A stretch of 64,000 nucleotides of DNA from Ruminococcus sp. (GTDB taxonomy: Bacteria > Bacillota > Clostridia > Oscillospirales > Acutalibacteraceae), in NCBI GenBank assembly GCA_017473955.1, contig JAFUIK010000030.1, forward strand, positions 1 through 64,000, written 5' to 3'. The position numbers and the translations under genes were made by a program. The first letter of the stretch is position 1; each line of letters starts with the position of its first letter. The notes under the pieces were generated by a model. That model searched no databases, was not told where the DNA came from, and saw nothing but the letters and a program-made list of their open reading frames with translations. Shown piece after piece: positions 35,798 to 43,568 of this stretch.

Positions 35798-35818
35798 GTT
35801 GAAGCACGAGATTGTCAA
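35790..35818 (-). promoter_or_regulatory. Sigma-A promoter of the GntR operon
   Basis: Minus strand: TTGACA (35818-35813), 17 bases, TATTAT (35795-35790). Confidence 0.82.
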
Positions 35819-35969
35819 TACCTGATTATGAATTTTTTGTTAATAAGCTGTTAACTGTTTTGGTTGTTTGAATATTTGTGTTGCAAATTATTTGCCAATC
35901 ATTTAAACTGTTTTGATAGAATATGTAAGTATGCTTATTTATTATATACGTATATAGGAGATGATTTTT

Positions 35970-37133
35970 TTGGATTTAACACCTAAGAAAAGAAGAAGGC
36001 TTACCTATTTTATAGTAGGCATTGCCGCGGTTTGTATCGCTATAGTTTTCGCATTGAAAAATTTAGATATGGTACGTGATGCATTTTCTTGGATAGTGAG
36101 TCTTATTATGCCGCTTATCATCGGCCTTGTTATTGCGTTAATCATAAACGTGCCTATGAGTTTTTTTGAGAAGCTACTATTTTCAAAATGTAAAAAGTTC
36201 AACTGTCCTAAAATGAAAACCGTCATTTCGTTTGCAATATCATTGATTTTGATTCTTGGTATTTTGGCGGGTGTAGTATGGTTAGTTATACCTGAGTTGG
36301 TAGATGCAGTTTCAGTAATTGTAGATGGGGCACTTAACTTTATTGACAAAATAAGTCATATGACTGAAGAGGAAATCGCCCAGTTACCGCTTGGCAAGCT
36401 TTTGCTCGATATCGACTGGAGCAAAACTCTAAATAACCTACAGAACTGGATTAAGAGTCAGGGCGGTGTAATTGTTGATACAGCTGTAGGAACTGTCAGC
36501 TCAGTTGCTTCGGGAATTTACGACTTCTTTATCGCAATCGTTTTTGCTATATACATTATTTTTAATAAAGAAACACTGAAAAGACAGGTGTCACGACTTA
36601 TCAAAGCATGGGTGCCTGAAAATGTTGCAACTTTCACAATTCACGCAACAAAAGTTTTAGGAAAAAACTTCCGTAATTTTGTATCGGGACAGTCGCTTGA
36701 GGCAGTTATATTGGGTGTGCTTTGTATGATTGGTATGTTGATACTCAGAATTCCATACGCTCCAATGGTCGGTGCCCTTGTTGGTGTAACAGCAATTATT
36801 CCTGTAGTTGGTGGATTCATTGGTGCAGGTGTCGGTGCCTTTATGATACTGACCGTAAGCCCTGTGAAAGCTGTGATTTTCCTCATCTTCATTCTCGTGC
36901 TCCAGCAAATTGAGGGCAACGTTATTTACCCAAAGGTTATGGGCAGCAGCGTTAGTCTTCCGAGTATGTGGATTTTAGCGGCTGTTACAATTGGCGGTGG
37001 AATAGCTGGTGCTGTAGGTATGCTCCTCGCTGTTCCTGTAGCTTCAACAATTTATACTTTGGTAGGCGAAGCTACACAAAAACGCGAGGTAAAAAACAAA
37101 AGTCTTGAAACGAAAACAGAAGTTATAGAGTAA
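35970..37133 (+). CDS. AI-2E family transporter
   Basis: 387 residues, polytopic with about eight TM segments. The family signature in the second half is visible (VSGQSLEAVILGVLCMIGM, PYAPMVGALVGVTAIIPVVG, LQQIEGNVIYPKVMGSSV). Members include the TqsA AI-2 exporter and Na+/H+ antiporters, so the substrate is open. Start choice: TAGGAG ends at 35960, directly against an ATG at 35961, while TTG at 35970 is nine bases away and more likely; the difference is three residues. Monocistronic, with a terminator after it. Confidence 0.88.
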   Translation: MDLTPKKRRRLTYFIVGIAAVCIAIVFALKNLDMVRDAFSWIVSLIMPLIIGLVIALIINVPMSFFEKLLFSKCKKFNCPKMKTVISFAISLILILGILAGVVWLVIPELVDAVSVIVDGALNFIDKISHMTEEEIAQLPLGKLLLDIDWSKTLNNLQNWIKSQGGVIVDTAVGTVSSVASGIYDFFIAIVFAIYIIFNKETLKRQVSRLIKAWVPENVATFTIHATKVLGKNFRNFVSGQSLEAVILGVLCMIGMLILRIPYAPMVGALVGVTAIIPVVGGFIGAGVGAFMILTVSPVKAVIFLIFILVLQQIEGNVIYPKVMGSSVSLPSMWILAAVTIGGGIAGAVGMLLAVPVASTIYTLVGEATQKREVKNKSLETKTEVIE

Positions 37134-37139
37134 GACGAA

Positions 37140-37163
37140 AAGCCACCTTGAAGGTGGCTTTTT
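37140..37163 (+). terminator. Terminator after the AI-2E gene
   Basis: Stem AAGCCACC(TT) / (AA)GGTGGCTT followed by TTTTT. Confidence 0.85.
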
Positions 37164-37210
37164 ATCATATTGGTAGAAAGTTACTGTAGCGTAGTATAGA
37201 TATAAAAATA

Positions 37211-37239
37211 GGGGTATCGCATATATAATACGATACCCC
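37211..37239 (-). terminator. Terminator-like hairpin downstream of the TIR gene
   Basis: Stem GGGGTATCG / CGATACCCC with an AT-rich loop; on the minus strand TATTTTTAT follows. The arms match the terminator of the HTH operon at 40622-40643. Confidence 0.7.
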
Positions 37240-37245
37240 CGTTAA

Positions 37246-37290
37246 TTATTTAATCTCTTGTTACAATGTTTTGAATGTGTCGGTATTATC
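37246..37290 (-). pseudogene. Decayed 3' end of an HTH regulator gene
   Basis: Read on the minus strand this gives NTDTFKTL, stop, QEIK, stop. The intact regulator at 40857-41099 ends in NTDTFKTLEQEIK, and the DNA matches at nearly every base. One GAA codon has become TAA. Upstream of 37290 the match fades. It lies 76 bases past the TIR stop and is followed by the related hairpin, so a copy of the HTH gene end plus terminator once stood here. Confidence 0.85.
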
Positions 37291-37365
37291 TTATAGAGAT
37301 AAGTTTTTACTAATATAAGTAAATGTACAACTGTTTTATTGCATAAAACAAAAACTGAAAGAGAA

Positions 37366-40300
37366 TTAACGCAATCCGTAATCTGAAAGCTGTTTTTCTG
37401 TCAGAGAATAGCCAGATAACAGTTTCTCAGCTTTTTCTATCAACTCAGTTGGACTATATATTTTGAAATAGCCTACCGAACGGCTTGTATCTTCTGTGTA
37501 GCCCAGCACTAATGCAATCTCTGATTCAGGAACAAATCCGGTACAGAAATCAACGTGCGAGTATAATTCCCATTTTTCAATATCAATTAAATTAAGTTGC
37601 TGATCTATTTTTATCGCAAGTCTGTCATCACCGTAAAAATTCCACTCGAAATCATCATAGATCTTTTTAGCATAGATATCAAGAGCACCCAAAACGTTTG
37701 AAGTCGCAAGGTCGTATCGGTATAAAGTGTTATTATCGTAAACGACTAGCAATTCGCCATTGTGAATCATCATATCTACTGGGATTTTTTCATACATCGG
37801 GATTGTATATTTGCAATTGAGATTTGTGTCACAAACAAAGATTTGCTGTTCATCCATAAGGACAATAACGGAGTCCTCCATTGATATCGCAGTTTTGTCA
37901 CAGTATTTAAACTTAGGTTTGTAATCTTTATTGTTAAGCTGAAAAAGCACGTCGTCAGATGTTTGTATGGTTGAGTTATTATAGAGCAAAAATTCATTGT
38001 TTGTATTATATAAATAGAACAAACCGTGGTCAGGATAAGCGTAGAGAGATTTGTATTTGTATGCAGGTATTTCCTGACTAAAACGCTCTGTTTTTCCGCT
38101 TAACAAATCGTAACTGAATATATATTCGTATTTGATACTAATTTTTTCATCTTCGCCTATAAAATATAGCTTTGAGTTTGTGTAACAAGCGTTGTTACCA
38201 GAAATTTTTACATCAATACTAATTGGATTCAGTTTTCCGTTTTTAATATTCAGTTTTGATATAACTCCATCTGCAAGAATCATACACTCGTTTTCTTCTG
38301 TAGGAATAAAACTTTTGAAGTTATAAACATCTATCTGCCATAAAAGTGACTTTGATGAGGTGTCAAAGCAGTAAATCTTTTCGTGTGTTTGTTCATCATA
38401 GTAGCTTGTGTAGGCTAGAATTTTATCACCAATCTGGATAGTATCACGCGTTTTTTGGATTCCGGTATCACATCCTTTTAAGACTTGCCACGAGTCGTCG
38501 TATACATCAGCAGTGTACATATATGCCTGTGTAGAATCATCTTGTACAACAATATCATAAGCATTGCTGACGTACGCAAGTTCTATGTTATCTACATAGC
38601 ATTCTCTAAGCAAAGGTGTTTTAAGACCATAGACGCATTTTGCGTATGCACCGTTAGAAAGAGCACATTCAAGATAATCGTCGTATACATTAATAGAGAC
38701 AATCGGGTCGGAAAACTCCAATTCTTCAAGTAATTCTCCGCTTTCGGTATCAAGGATGCGACATTTGTTACCTATAGCACAAAAAAGTGCGTTGGTAGTG
38801 TGATTGTCAACATCAATATATGTGTTGCTTTTTATGTGTTCACCACAATGCTCTGAACAAAAGCTGTAGCTATCTTTCCACAGACTATCGGTGTCCGTAT
38901 TAACTGTTATTATGTCTATGAATTCTTCTATCAAAAGATGACTGGTCATACCGGCTTCGTTAGTAATACTTCCGCTGGTATTAACCAAGTCTCTTGTAGT
39001 AATAGCAGATAGAGTCGTGTTATCTATGAACTCAAACTGATAAATATGTTCTAACTCCAATTTGTTGTATTTACATTTTCCACTTTCTATATCCCATACT
39101 GCGATGTGGTTTTTACTGTTAAATTTAAGAGCACCTACAATATATTTTGAGTTTGGGGAAATGTTTATTTCGGTGACAGTTGTCCAATCGCTATCGGTGT
39201 TTGGCATCTCAAGAGTTTTAATTATTTTGCCGTCTTCAGGGTCAATGATTAACAGGAATTCTACTGCGTTAAGCACTAAAGTATTACCGTCTCTAGATAA
39301 CACAAAATTTGAACCTGAATAGTTGTTTTGGTCAGAATATGACCAAATTTCTTTACCGTTTTTACTATCATAGCAGTAAAGCTTGTCGGAAAGCAAAAAT
39401 AAATCACCATTTGGTGCAAAAGCGATGTTTTTAACATAGTTGCTATAAGAGTAAGAATTGATTTGAGAGTTGCTGGATAAATCCCACAGAGCGGCACATG
39501 ATGTGCTGTGTACAACAGCGAGCCTATTATTCTCAGCATTAACTTCAAACATTTTTATTTCGCCTTCGTGGTTGAATGAGTTTTTGATTTCCATACTAGG
39601 TGAATTAGGCGGACGATAAGCAAAAAGAGCTTGGCTGAGTGCATTTACTGCTTTGTTAGAGACAGGTCGATTGAAATCTTCAGATGGTAAAGCCTCAAGA
39701 GCGAGTAAGGCTGCTGAAAGTCGGTCCCCGTCATCAAATAGCTTTTTGGATTCCGACGCAAGATAGTTGGATTGATTTAGGAGACTCTCTTCGTAATTTT
39801 TGTTTATTCTAAAGGTGCTCCATGCAAAAAATATAGTAAGTGTTAAGAGTAACGCACCGATTATCGAAATAATCGCTCTGGTTTTTTTCTTTCTGTATTG
39901 CTTTTGACGCTGAACAAGGTCGTCGTAGCTACAGTTTAGCATAGCTGCTACTAGTCGCGGTAGCTCCACTTTTCTTGCTTGTTTGATATCTCCACGATAA
40001 TCACATGCCAAAAATTCAGTTGGCACGGTTTTAAATTTGCTGTTTCCGTTGGCGTCGGTTGTTTTAACGACTTTTTTCTGAAGGATTTCAGGAACCACTT
40101 CAGCTGGTTCACCCTCGGTTACAACCGTCATAATGTCGTTATGAGAGTGCTTTTTTAGAAAGAACTCAATTTCACGTTGAACCCACACCGAATTTTTTGT
40201 TTCTTTAGAACAGATTACAATTAGATGCTCAGAGTTGTTGAGTGCATTTTCTATAGTAGTGGATAAATCACTTGTTAAAGTAAGCTCCTCTTTGTCGCGA

Positions 40301-40449
40301 AAAATCCTGTCAATTTTTCTGACTTTCGAACTTTTCCTTATACTCCTCGGAATTCTGAATCGTTCAAGGTGATGTTGAATATCTGAGGCGATACGGTTGT
40401 CAAGTTCGGAGTGTTTGTAAGAGATGAAAGCATTGTATTTATTCTGCAT
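37366..40449 (-). CDS. Membrane-anchored TIR-domain protein with predicted beta-propeller
   Basis: 1027 residues. Residues 1-175 form a TIR domain: NAFISYKHSE (first strand and box 1), RDKEELTLTSDLSTTI, LIVICSKETKNSVWV, and WVQREIEFF with Glu93 at the place of the catalytic glutamate in NADase TIR domains. A basic stretch (RKKKTR) leads into one TM helix at about 191-212. Then comes a coiled segment (SNYLASESKKLFDDGDRLSAALLALEALP, seen in parts) and about 700 residues of repeated strand blocks such as ALWDLSSN, AVWDIESG and FCDTN-type ends, as in WD40/PQQ-like propellers. TIR proteins hydrolyse NAD or make signals in defence, or act as adaptors. Ligand and activity here are unknown. It has its own promoter, and HTH genes lie upstream. 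Confidence 0.75.
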   Translation of the reverse strand: MQNKYNAFISYKHSELDNRIASDIQHHLERFRIPRSIRKSSKVRKIDRIFRDKEELTLTSDLSTTIENALNNSEHLIVICSKETKNSVWVQREIEFFLKKHSHNDIMTVVTEGEPAEVVPEILQKKVVKTTDANGNSKFKTVPTEFLACDYRGDIKQARKVELPRLVAAMLNCSYDDLVQRQKQYRKKKTRAIISIIGALLLTLTIFFAWSTFRINKNYEESLLNQSNYLASESKKLFDDGDRLSAALLALEALPSEDFNRPVSNKAVNALSQALFAYRPPNSPSMEIKNSFNHEGEIKMFEVNAENNRLAVVHSTSCAALWDLSSNSQINSYSYSNYVKNIAFAPNGDLFLLSDKLYCYDSKNGKEIWSYSDQNNYSGSNFVLSRDGNTLVLNAVEFLLIIDPEDGKIIKTLEMPNTDSDWTTVTEINISPNSKYIVGALKFNSKNHIAVWDIESGKCKYNKLELEHIYQFEFIDNTTLSAITTRDLVNTSGSITNEAGMTSHLLIEEFIDIITVNTDTDSLWKDSYSFCSEHCGEHIKSNTYIDVDNHTTNALFCAIGNKCRILDTESGELLEELEFSDPIVSINVYDDYLECALSNGAYAKCVYGLKTPLLRECYVDNIELAYVSNAYDIVVQDDSTQAYMYTADVYDDSWQVLKGCDTGIQKTRDTIQIGDKILAYTSYYDEQTHEKIYCFDTSSKSLLWQIDVYNFKSFIPTEENECMILADGVISKLNIKNGKLNPISIDVKISGNNACYTNSKLYFIGEDEKISIKYEYIFSYDLLSGKTERFSQEIPAYKYKSLYAYPDHGLFYLYNTNNEFLLYNNSTIQTSDDVLFQLNNKDYKPKFKYCDKTAISMEDSVIVLMDEQQIFVCDTNLNCKYTIPMYEKIPVDMMIHNGELLVVYDNNTLYRYDLATSNVLGALDIYAKKIYDDFEWNFYGDDRLAIKIDQQLNLIDIEKWELYSHVDFCTGFVPESEIALVLGYTEDTSRSVGYFKIYSPTELIEKAEKLLSGYSLTEKQLSDYGLR

Positions 40450-40498
40450 AGTCTGTCCCCTTTACACAAAAGCTAAGCGTTGGCTAATAATCACTTAA

Positions 40499-40527
40499 AT
40501 TTTAGCACAGATGGAATTTTCTTTCAA
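40499..40527 (-). promoter_or_regulatory. Sigma-A promoter for the TIR gene
   Basis: Minus strand: TTGAAA (40527-40522), 17 bases, TAAAAT (40504-40499). The leader is about 43 bases and ends with AAAGGGGAC before the ATG. Confidence 0.7.
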
Positions 40528-40612
40528 CGATTTTGTGTTGGAATACCAGCTTTTTTACTAAACGTGTGTAGGTAAAAAAATTGATGATAATCTCTGATGT
40601 AATTAACATAGA

Positions 40613-40643
40613 CGAAAAACAGGGGTATCGTTTCTGATACCCC
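40613..40643 (-). terminator. Terminator of the HTH operon
   Basis: Perfect 8-bp stem GGGGTATC / GATACCCC; on the minus strand CTGTTTTTCG follows. It separates the HTH operon from the TIR gene promoter. Confidence 0.8.
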
Positions 40644-40659
40644 ATTGATGATAGATTTA

Positions 40660-40854
40660 TTAATCTGATAATTTGAGAATATAGTCTACAGTAACACCGT
40701 AAAATCTTGCAAGCTTCACGAGTATTTCGTCAGTAAGCTGTTGAGTGCCTGTTTCTATATAGCTGTATTTTCTTTGAGTGATGCCGATAGCCTTTGCGAC
40801 TTGTGTTTGAGTGAGGTCTCGGTCTTCTCGTAAATCTTTAATCCTGTTATCCAT
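40660..40854 (-). CDS. Small Xre-family HTH regulator
   Basis: 64 residues, nearly all one Cro/CI helix-turn-helix: IKDLREDRDLTQTQVAKAIGITQRKYSYIE, then helices 4 and 5 (LARFYGVTVDYILKL). It starts two bases after the preceding HTH gene ends, so both are made from one transcript. No ligand or protease domain. Confidence 0.88.
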   Translation of the reverse strand: MDNRIKDLREDRDLTQTQVAKAIGITQRKYSYIETGTQQLTDEILVKLARFYGVTVDYILKLSD

Positions 40855-40856
40855 TT

Positions 40857-41099
40857 TTACTTAATCTCTTGTTCCAATGTTTTGAATGTGTCGGTATTGA
40901 AGAAATCGTAAAGAGAAATCTCTAAGCCATCACAGAGTTTTTTGAGTGTAACTACACCAGCGTTTTGACTACCGCCATTGATGATGTTCTTGAGTGTTGA
41001 TGGCGGAACAGCAGAGATTCTTGCTAAAGCATTAACAGATAAATTCTTTTCTTCACATAACTGTAGTAATCTGTTTGCAACTGCTTTACGTGTATCCAT
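40857..41099 (-). CDS. Small Xre-family HTH regulator
   Basis: 80 residues with one HTH (VANRLLQLCEEKNLSVNALA, then VPPSTLKNIINGG), followed by LCDGLEISLYDFF and a short tail (NTDTFKTLEQEIK). GAGGTGAT precedes the ATG. It is divergent from the Cys-rich gene, with paired CCATATATGG sites between them. A decayed copy of its tail lies beyond the TIR gene, tying the regulator to the TIR locus. Confidence 0.88.
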   Translation of the reverse strand: MDTRKAVANRLLQLCEEKNLSVNALARISAVPPSTLKNIINGGSQNAGVVTLKKLCDGLEISLYDFFNTDTFKTLEQEIK

Positions 41100-41156
41100 A
41101 AAATCACCTCAAAATGTACTACTATTAGTGTATACATTCTGAAAGAGATAAAACGA

Positions 41157-41186
41157 CCATATATGGACTTTATGGACCATATATGG
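41157..41186. promoter_or_regulatory. Tandem CCATATATGG operator
   Basis: Two copies of the palindrome CCATATATGG (41157-41166, 41177-41186) are spaced exactly 20 bp, two helical turns. They overlap the plus-strand promoter and lie 58-87 bases upstream of the divergent HTH genes. One of the HTH proteins is the likely binder. Confidence 0.7.
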
Positions 41187-41192
41187 TATAGT
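41164..41192 (+). promoter_or_regulatory. Promoter for the Cys-rich small protein
   Basis: TGGACT (41164-41169), 17 bases, TATAGT (41187-41192), with the operator inside. RNA start near 41199. Confidence 0.6.
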
Positions 41193-41210
41193 TGTGTTAG
41201 AGGTGATGAT

Positions 41211-41411
41211 ATGATTATAGATGTTACGGGGGTAGTGCTTACTCCGGGAAACAACGGGGAAGACTGCAAAGGCAACGGAAAACACCTTGATGAAAACGGA
41301 ATTCTGATCGAATGTTGCTGTGATGAGTGTGACTACCTGCTTTGCTGTACATCGGATAGTGTTAATTGCAGCGAGTGTACAGTTAGCGATTGTCCAAGGA
41401 AAACAGAATAA
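41211..41411 (+). CDS. Cysteine-rich small protein
   Basis: 66 residues with 11 cysteines. It has a GNNGEDCKGNG loop, then ECCCDECDYLLCC and CSECTVSDC, spaced like metal or Fe-S ligands. I know similar small proteins from other Clostridia but no function. AGAGGTGATGAT gives a good ribosome site before 41211. The operator-covered promoter and divergent HTH genes suggest shared control. A zinc, iron-sulfur or redox role is possible. Confidence 0.65.
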   Translation: MIIDVTGVVLTPGNNGEDCKGNGKHLDENGILIECCCDECDYLLCCTSDSVNCSECTVSDCPRKTE

Positions 41412-41443
41412 TAGCGTGAGTTCCTATTTAAACGCATACAATG

Positions 41444-41652
41444 AAAAAGTCGCAACCGTATATACGATTGCGATAATATTTGTGAAATATTTGTCTACGA
41501 CAAAAGTGAAATAATTACTTTCGTAATTGTGAAATTTTCTGCTTTGCAGAAAGTGAAATTAAATCCATCAGCTCGCCTATAGGCGAATTTCACACGCGAT
41601 AGCATATTTTATATTGCGAAGCAATATTTCACACATTTGAAAGATGGATTTA
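41444..41652. repeat. Array of small hairpins with GTGAAAT spacers
   Basis: GTGAAAT occurs at 41482, 41506, 41529 and 41553 (steps 24, 23, 24). Between copies lie short hairpins: TTTGTC/GACAAA, ATTAC/GTAAT, TTTCTGC/GCAGAAA. After these a perfect 10-bp outer stem TAAATCCATC (41560-41569) / GATGGATTTA (41643-41652) encloses two more hairpins, each followed by the inverted motif ATTTCAC (41587, 41626). A TCGCAA/TTGCGA hairpin begins the array (41449-41473). No coding potential is seen. It may be a MITE/REP-like element or a structured RNA. Confidence 0.8.
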
Positions 41653-41658
41653 GCTGAA

Positions 41659-41692
41659 AAAGACCGCGACGATTACAGTCGCGGTCTTTTTC
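41659..41692 (-). terminator. Terminator of ssrA
   Basis: Long GC stem AAGACCGCGAC / GTCGCGGTCTT with T runs on both sides; bidirectional in form. It directly follows the CCA end of tmRNA on the minus strand. Confidence 0.85.
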
Positions 41693-41693
41693 A

Positions 41694-42037
41694 TGGTGGA
41701 GATGAGGAGAATCGAACTCCTGTCCGAAAACCTCGCCCCAAGGCTTTCTCCGAGTGCAGTTGATGTATTAACATTCCCTCACTACTACGCCCAACAACAG
41801 GCTTAGTAATTTAGTAGCCTTTTATGTGTGACAGCTTAAAGGCGTGGGCTGTTCACAGTAACCACTAGTCGACGCTCAGCCTATTGCCGTGGTACTCAAT
41901 AGGGGAGCGAGCTGCATTAAGCAGCTAAAGCAACTTTATTGTTGTTGTTTATTTTTTTAGTTAGAGCTTTTAAAGTGGTGCCCCACCACTACTCGCTTAC
42001 CAAGGTTTGTGATCCCCGTCGAAACCTTTACATCCCC
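41694..42037 (-). ncRNA. ssrA: Transfer-messenger RNA (tmRNA)
   Basis: 344 bases on the minus strand. The 3' end is a tRNA-like T arm and acceptor (CAGGAGTTCGATTCTCCTCA, then TCTCCACCA); the 5' end GGGGATGTAAAGGTTTCGAC pairs with it (seven acceptor pairs). The tag frame reads ALTKKINNNNKVALAA then TAA, with the resume codon GCT after AAAA; the ALAA end is the usual protease signal. It rescues stalled ribosomes together with SmpB, encoded just upstream. Minus-strand TATAAT (42073-42068) is a likely -10, and a CAGTATC/GATACTG hairpin precedes the mature 5' end. Confidence 0.95.
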
Positions 42038-42110
42038 ATGTGTGGCAGTATCGTTGGATACTGCAATATTATAACAAATAAATGAAAATACATTTGTTGA
42101 AAAATGAAAG

Positions 42111-42575
42111 TTACATTCTCGAACGCTCTTTCATAGCTCGTTCAATGTCGCGTTTAGCGGCTTTTTGAGCCATAGCTTCACGCTTATCGTAGAGCTTTTT
42201 ACCTCTGCACAGTCCGAGCTCTACCTTAACTCTGCTACCTTTGAAGTAAAGAGAGAGAGGAATAAGGGAATAGCCGTCCTGCTTTATAAGACCGATGAGC
42301 TTGTTTATCTCACGCTTGTGCATCAGAAGCTTTCTGACGCGTAGTGGGTCTTTATTAAATATATTTCCTCGCTCATAAGGAGATATGTGCATCGAGTTGA
42401 CGAAAATCTCGCCCTCAACAATGTTGCACCAACAGTCTTTTAGGTTAACTCTGCCTTGTCTTAATGACTTGACCTCAGTGCCGCACAGCTCAATGCCTGC
42501 TTCATATTTTTCCTCAACAAAATAGTCGTGAAAGGCTTTTTTATTTTGAGCGATAGTTTTAGTGCTTTCTTTCAT
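42111..42575 (-). CDS. smpB: SsrA-binding protein
   Basis: 154 residues, normal for Smp[21 protein letters not shown] opens the oligonucleotide-binding barrel; [18 protein letters not shown] and [19 protein letters not shown] are family signatures; the basic C-terminal tail ([13 protein letters not shown]) enters the ribosomal decoding site. Its start overlaps the recR stop by one base. It sits next to its RNA partner ssrA. Confidence 0.96.
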   Translation of the reverse strand: MKESTKTIAQNKKAFHDYFVEEKYEAGIELCGTEVKSLRQGRVNLKDCWCNIVEGEIFVNSMHISPYERGNIFNKDPLRVRKLLMHKREINKLIGLIKQDGYSLIPLSLYFKGSRVKVELGLCRGKKLYDKREAMAQKAAKRDIERAMKERSRM

Positions 42576-43177
42576 TAAAGTTCATTCCTGCCTTCTAAGG
42601 CTCTTGCTAAAGTTACCTCGTCAGCGTATTCAAGGTCACCACCGACAGGTATACCGTAGGCAAGGCGTGTGACTTTTATGCCCATAGGCTTTAGAAGTCT
42701 GCTTAAATACATAGCGGTAGCTTCGCCCTCAACAGTCGGGTTAGTTGCCATGATAACTTCCTTTACCGTGTCGTCAGAAAGTCTGTTTAATAACTGCTTA
42801 ATATACAGCTGGTCAGGACCGACTCCGTTGAGTGGAGAAATAGCACCGTGAAGCACGTGATATACGCCGTCATACTCGTGAGTGTTCTCAAGTGCGATAG
42901 CATCCCTTGGAGTTTCGACAACGCAGATGACGGATTTATCTCTTGTGCTATTTCTGCAAACAGGGCAGAGCTCCTGATCAGAGAAGTTACAGCATATTTC
43001 GCAGTAACGGATTTTTTCATGTGCATCAATAATAGCGGTTGAAAATTCCTGTGCCTGCGATTTTTCCATATTTAAAACAAAGTATGCAAGGCGTTGTGCT
43101 GTTTTTGAGCCAATACCCGGCAGTCGCTCAAATTGCTCAATCAGCTTAGACAGCGGAGCTACATTATAGCTAGCCAT
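42575..43177 (-). CDS. recR: Recombination protein RecR
   Basis: 200 residues. Helix-hairpin-helix [13 protein letters not shown], zinc finger [16 protein letters not shown], Toprim segment [12 protein letters not shown] and the C-terminal [15 protein letters not shown]. With RecO and RecF it loads RecA in gapped-DNA repair. One-base overlaps with both neighbours put it in the dnaX-ybaB-recR-smpB operon. Confidence 0.97.
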   Translation of the reverse strand: MASYNVAPLSKLIEQFERLPGIGSKTAQRLAYFVLNMEKSQAQEFSTAIIDAHEKIRYCEICCNFSDQELCPVCRNSTRDKSVICVVETPRDAIALENTHEYDGVYHVLHGAISPLNGVGPDQLYIKQLLNRLSDDTVKEVIMATNPTVEGEATAMYLSRLLKPMGIKVTRLAYGIPVGGDLEYADEVTLARALEGRNEL

Positions 43178-43542
43178 TAAAACAAACCGCCCATACCCAT
43201 AGCACCTAAGTTAAGGCCGCCTGAGATTTTTTCCATAGTTTCTTCCTTGTCTTTACTTGCGGCACGAAGAGCTTCGTTAACAGCAGCCATAACAAGGTCA
43301 GAAAGCATTTCTACATCCTCAGGGTCAACAACCTCAGGCTGGATTTCGATAGCTTTAACTTCCATTTCACCTGTAACAGTAACCTTAACTGCGTTACCGC
43401 CTGCTGTAGCCTCGTATTCTTTAGCGTTTAATTCCTCGGTTGCAGTTGCCATCTGGTCCTGCATTTTCTGAGCCTGACGAGCGAGTTGCTGTAAGTTTCC
43501 TGCACCGCCACCGCCGTAGCCCTGTGGTAATCTAGCTTTCAT
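43177..43542 (-). CDS. YbaB/EbfC family nucleoid-associated protein
   Basis: 121 residues. The Gly-rich start ([20 protein letters not shown]) leads into the conserved helix [16 protein letters not shown] and the [17 protein letters not shown] strand pair. It forms DNA-binding dimers. The dnaX-ybaB-recR order is conserved in many bacteria. AAAGGAAG precedes the ATG. Confidence 0.95.
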   Translation of the reverse strand: MKARLPQGYGGGGAGNLQQLARQAQKMQDQMATATEELNAKEYEATAGGNAVKVTVTGEMEVKAIEIQPEVVDPEDVEMLSDLVMAAVNEALRAASKDKEETMEKISGGLNLGAMGMGGLF

Positions 43543-43568
43543 ATATATCTTCCTTTCTTTAACACGAA

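Noticed and set aside
41320..41514. 64-codon frame overlapping the Cys-rich gene
   Set aside because: Different phase from the gene with the good ribosome site; it runs into the hairpin array.
41482..41559. Regular GTGAAAT motif as a CRISPR array
   Set aside because: The repeat is only 7 bases and the intervening pieces are hairpins, not unique spacers; no cas genes are present.
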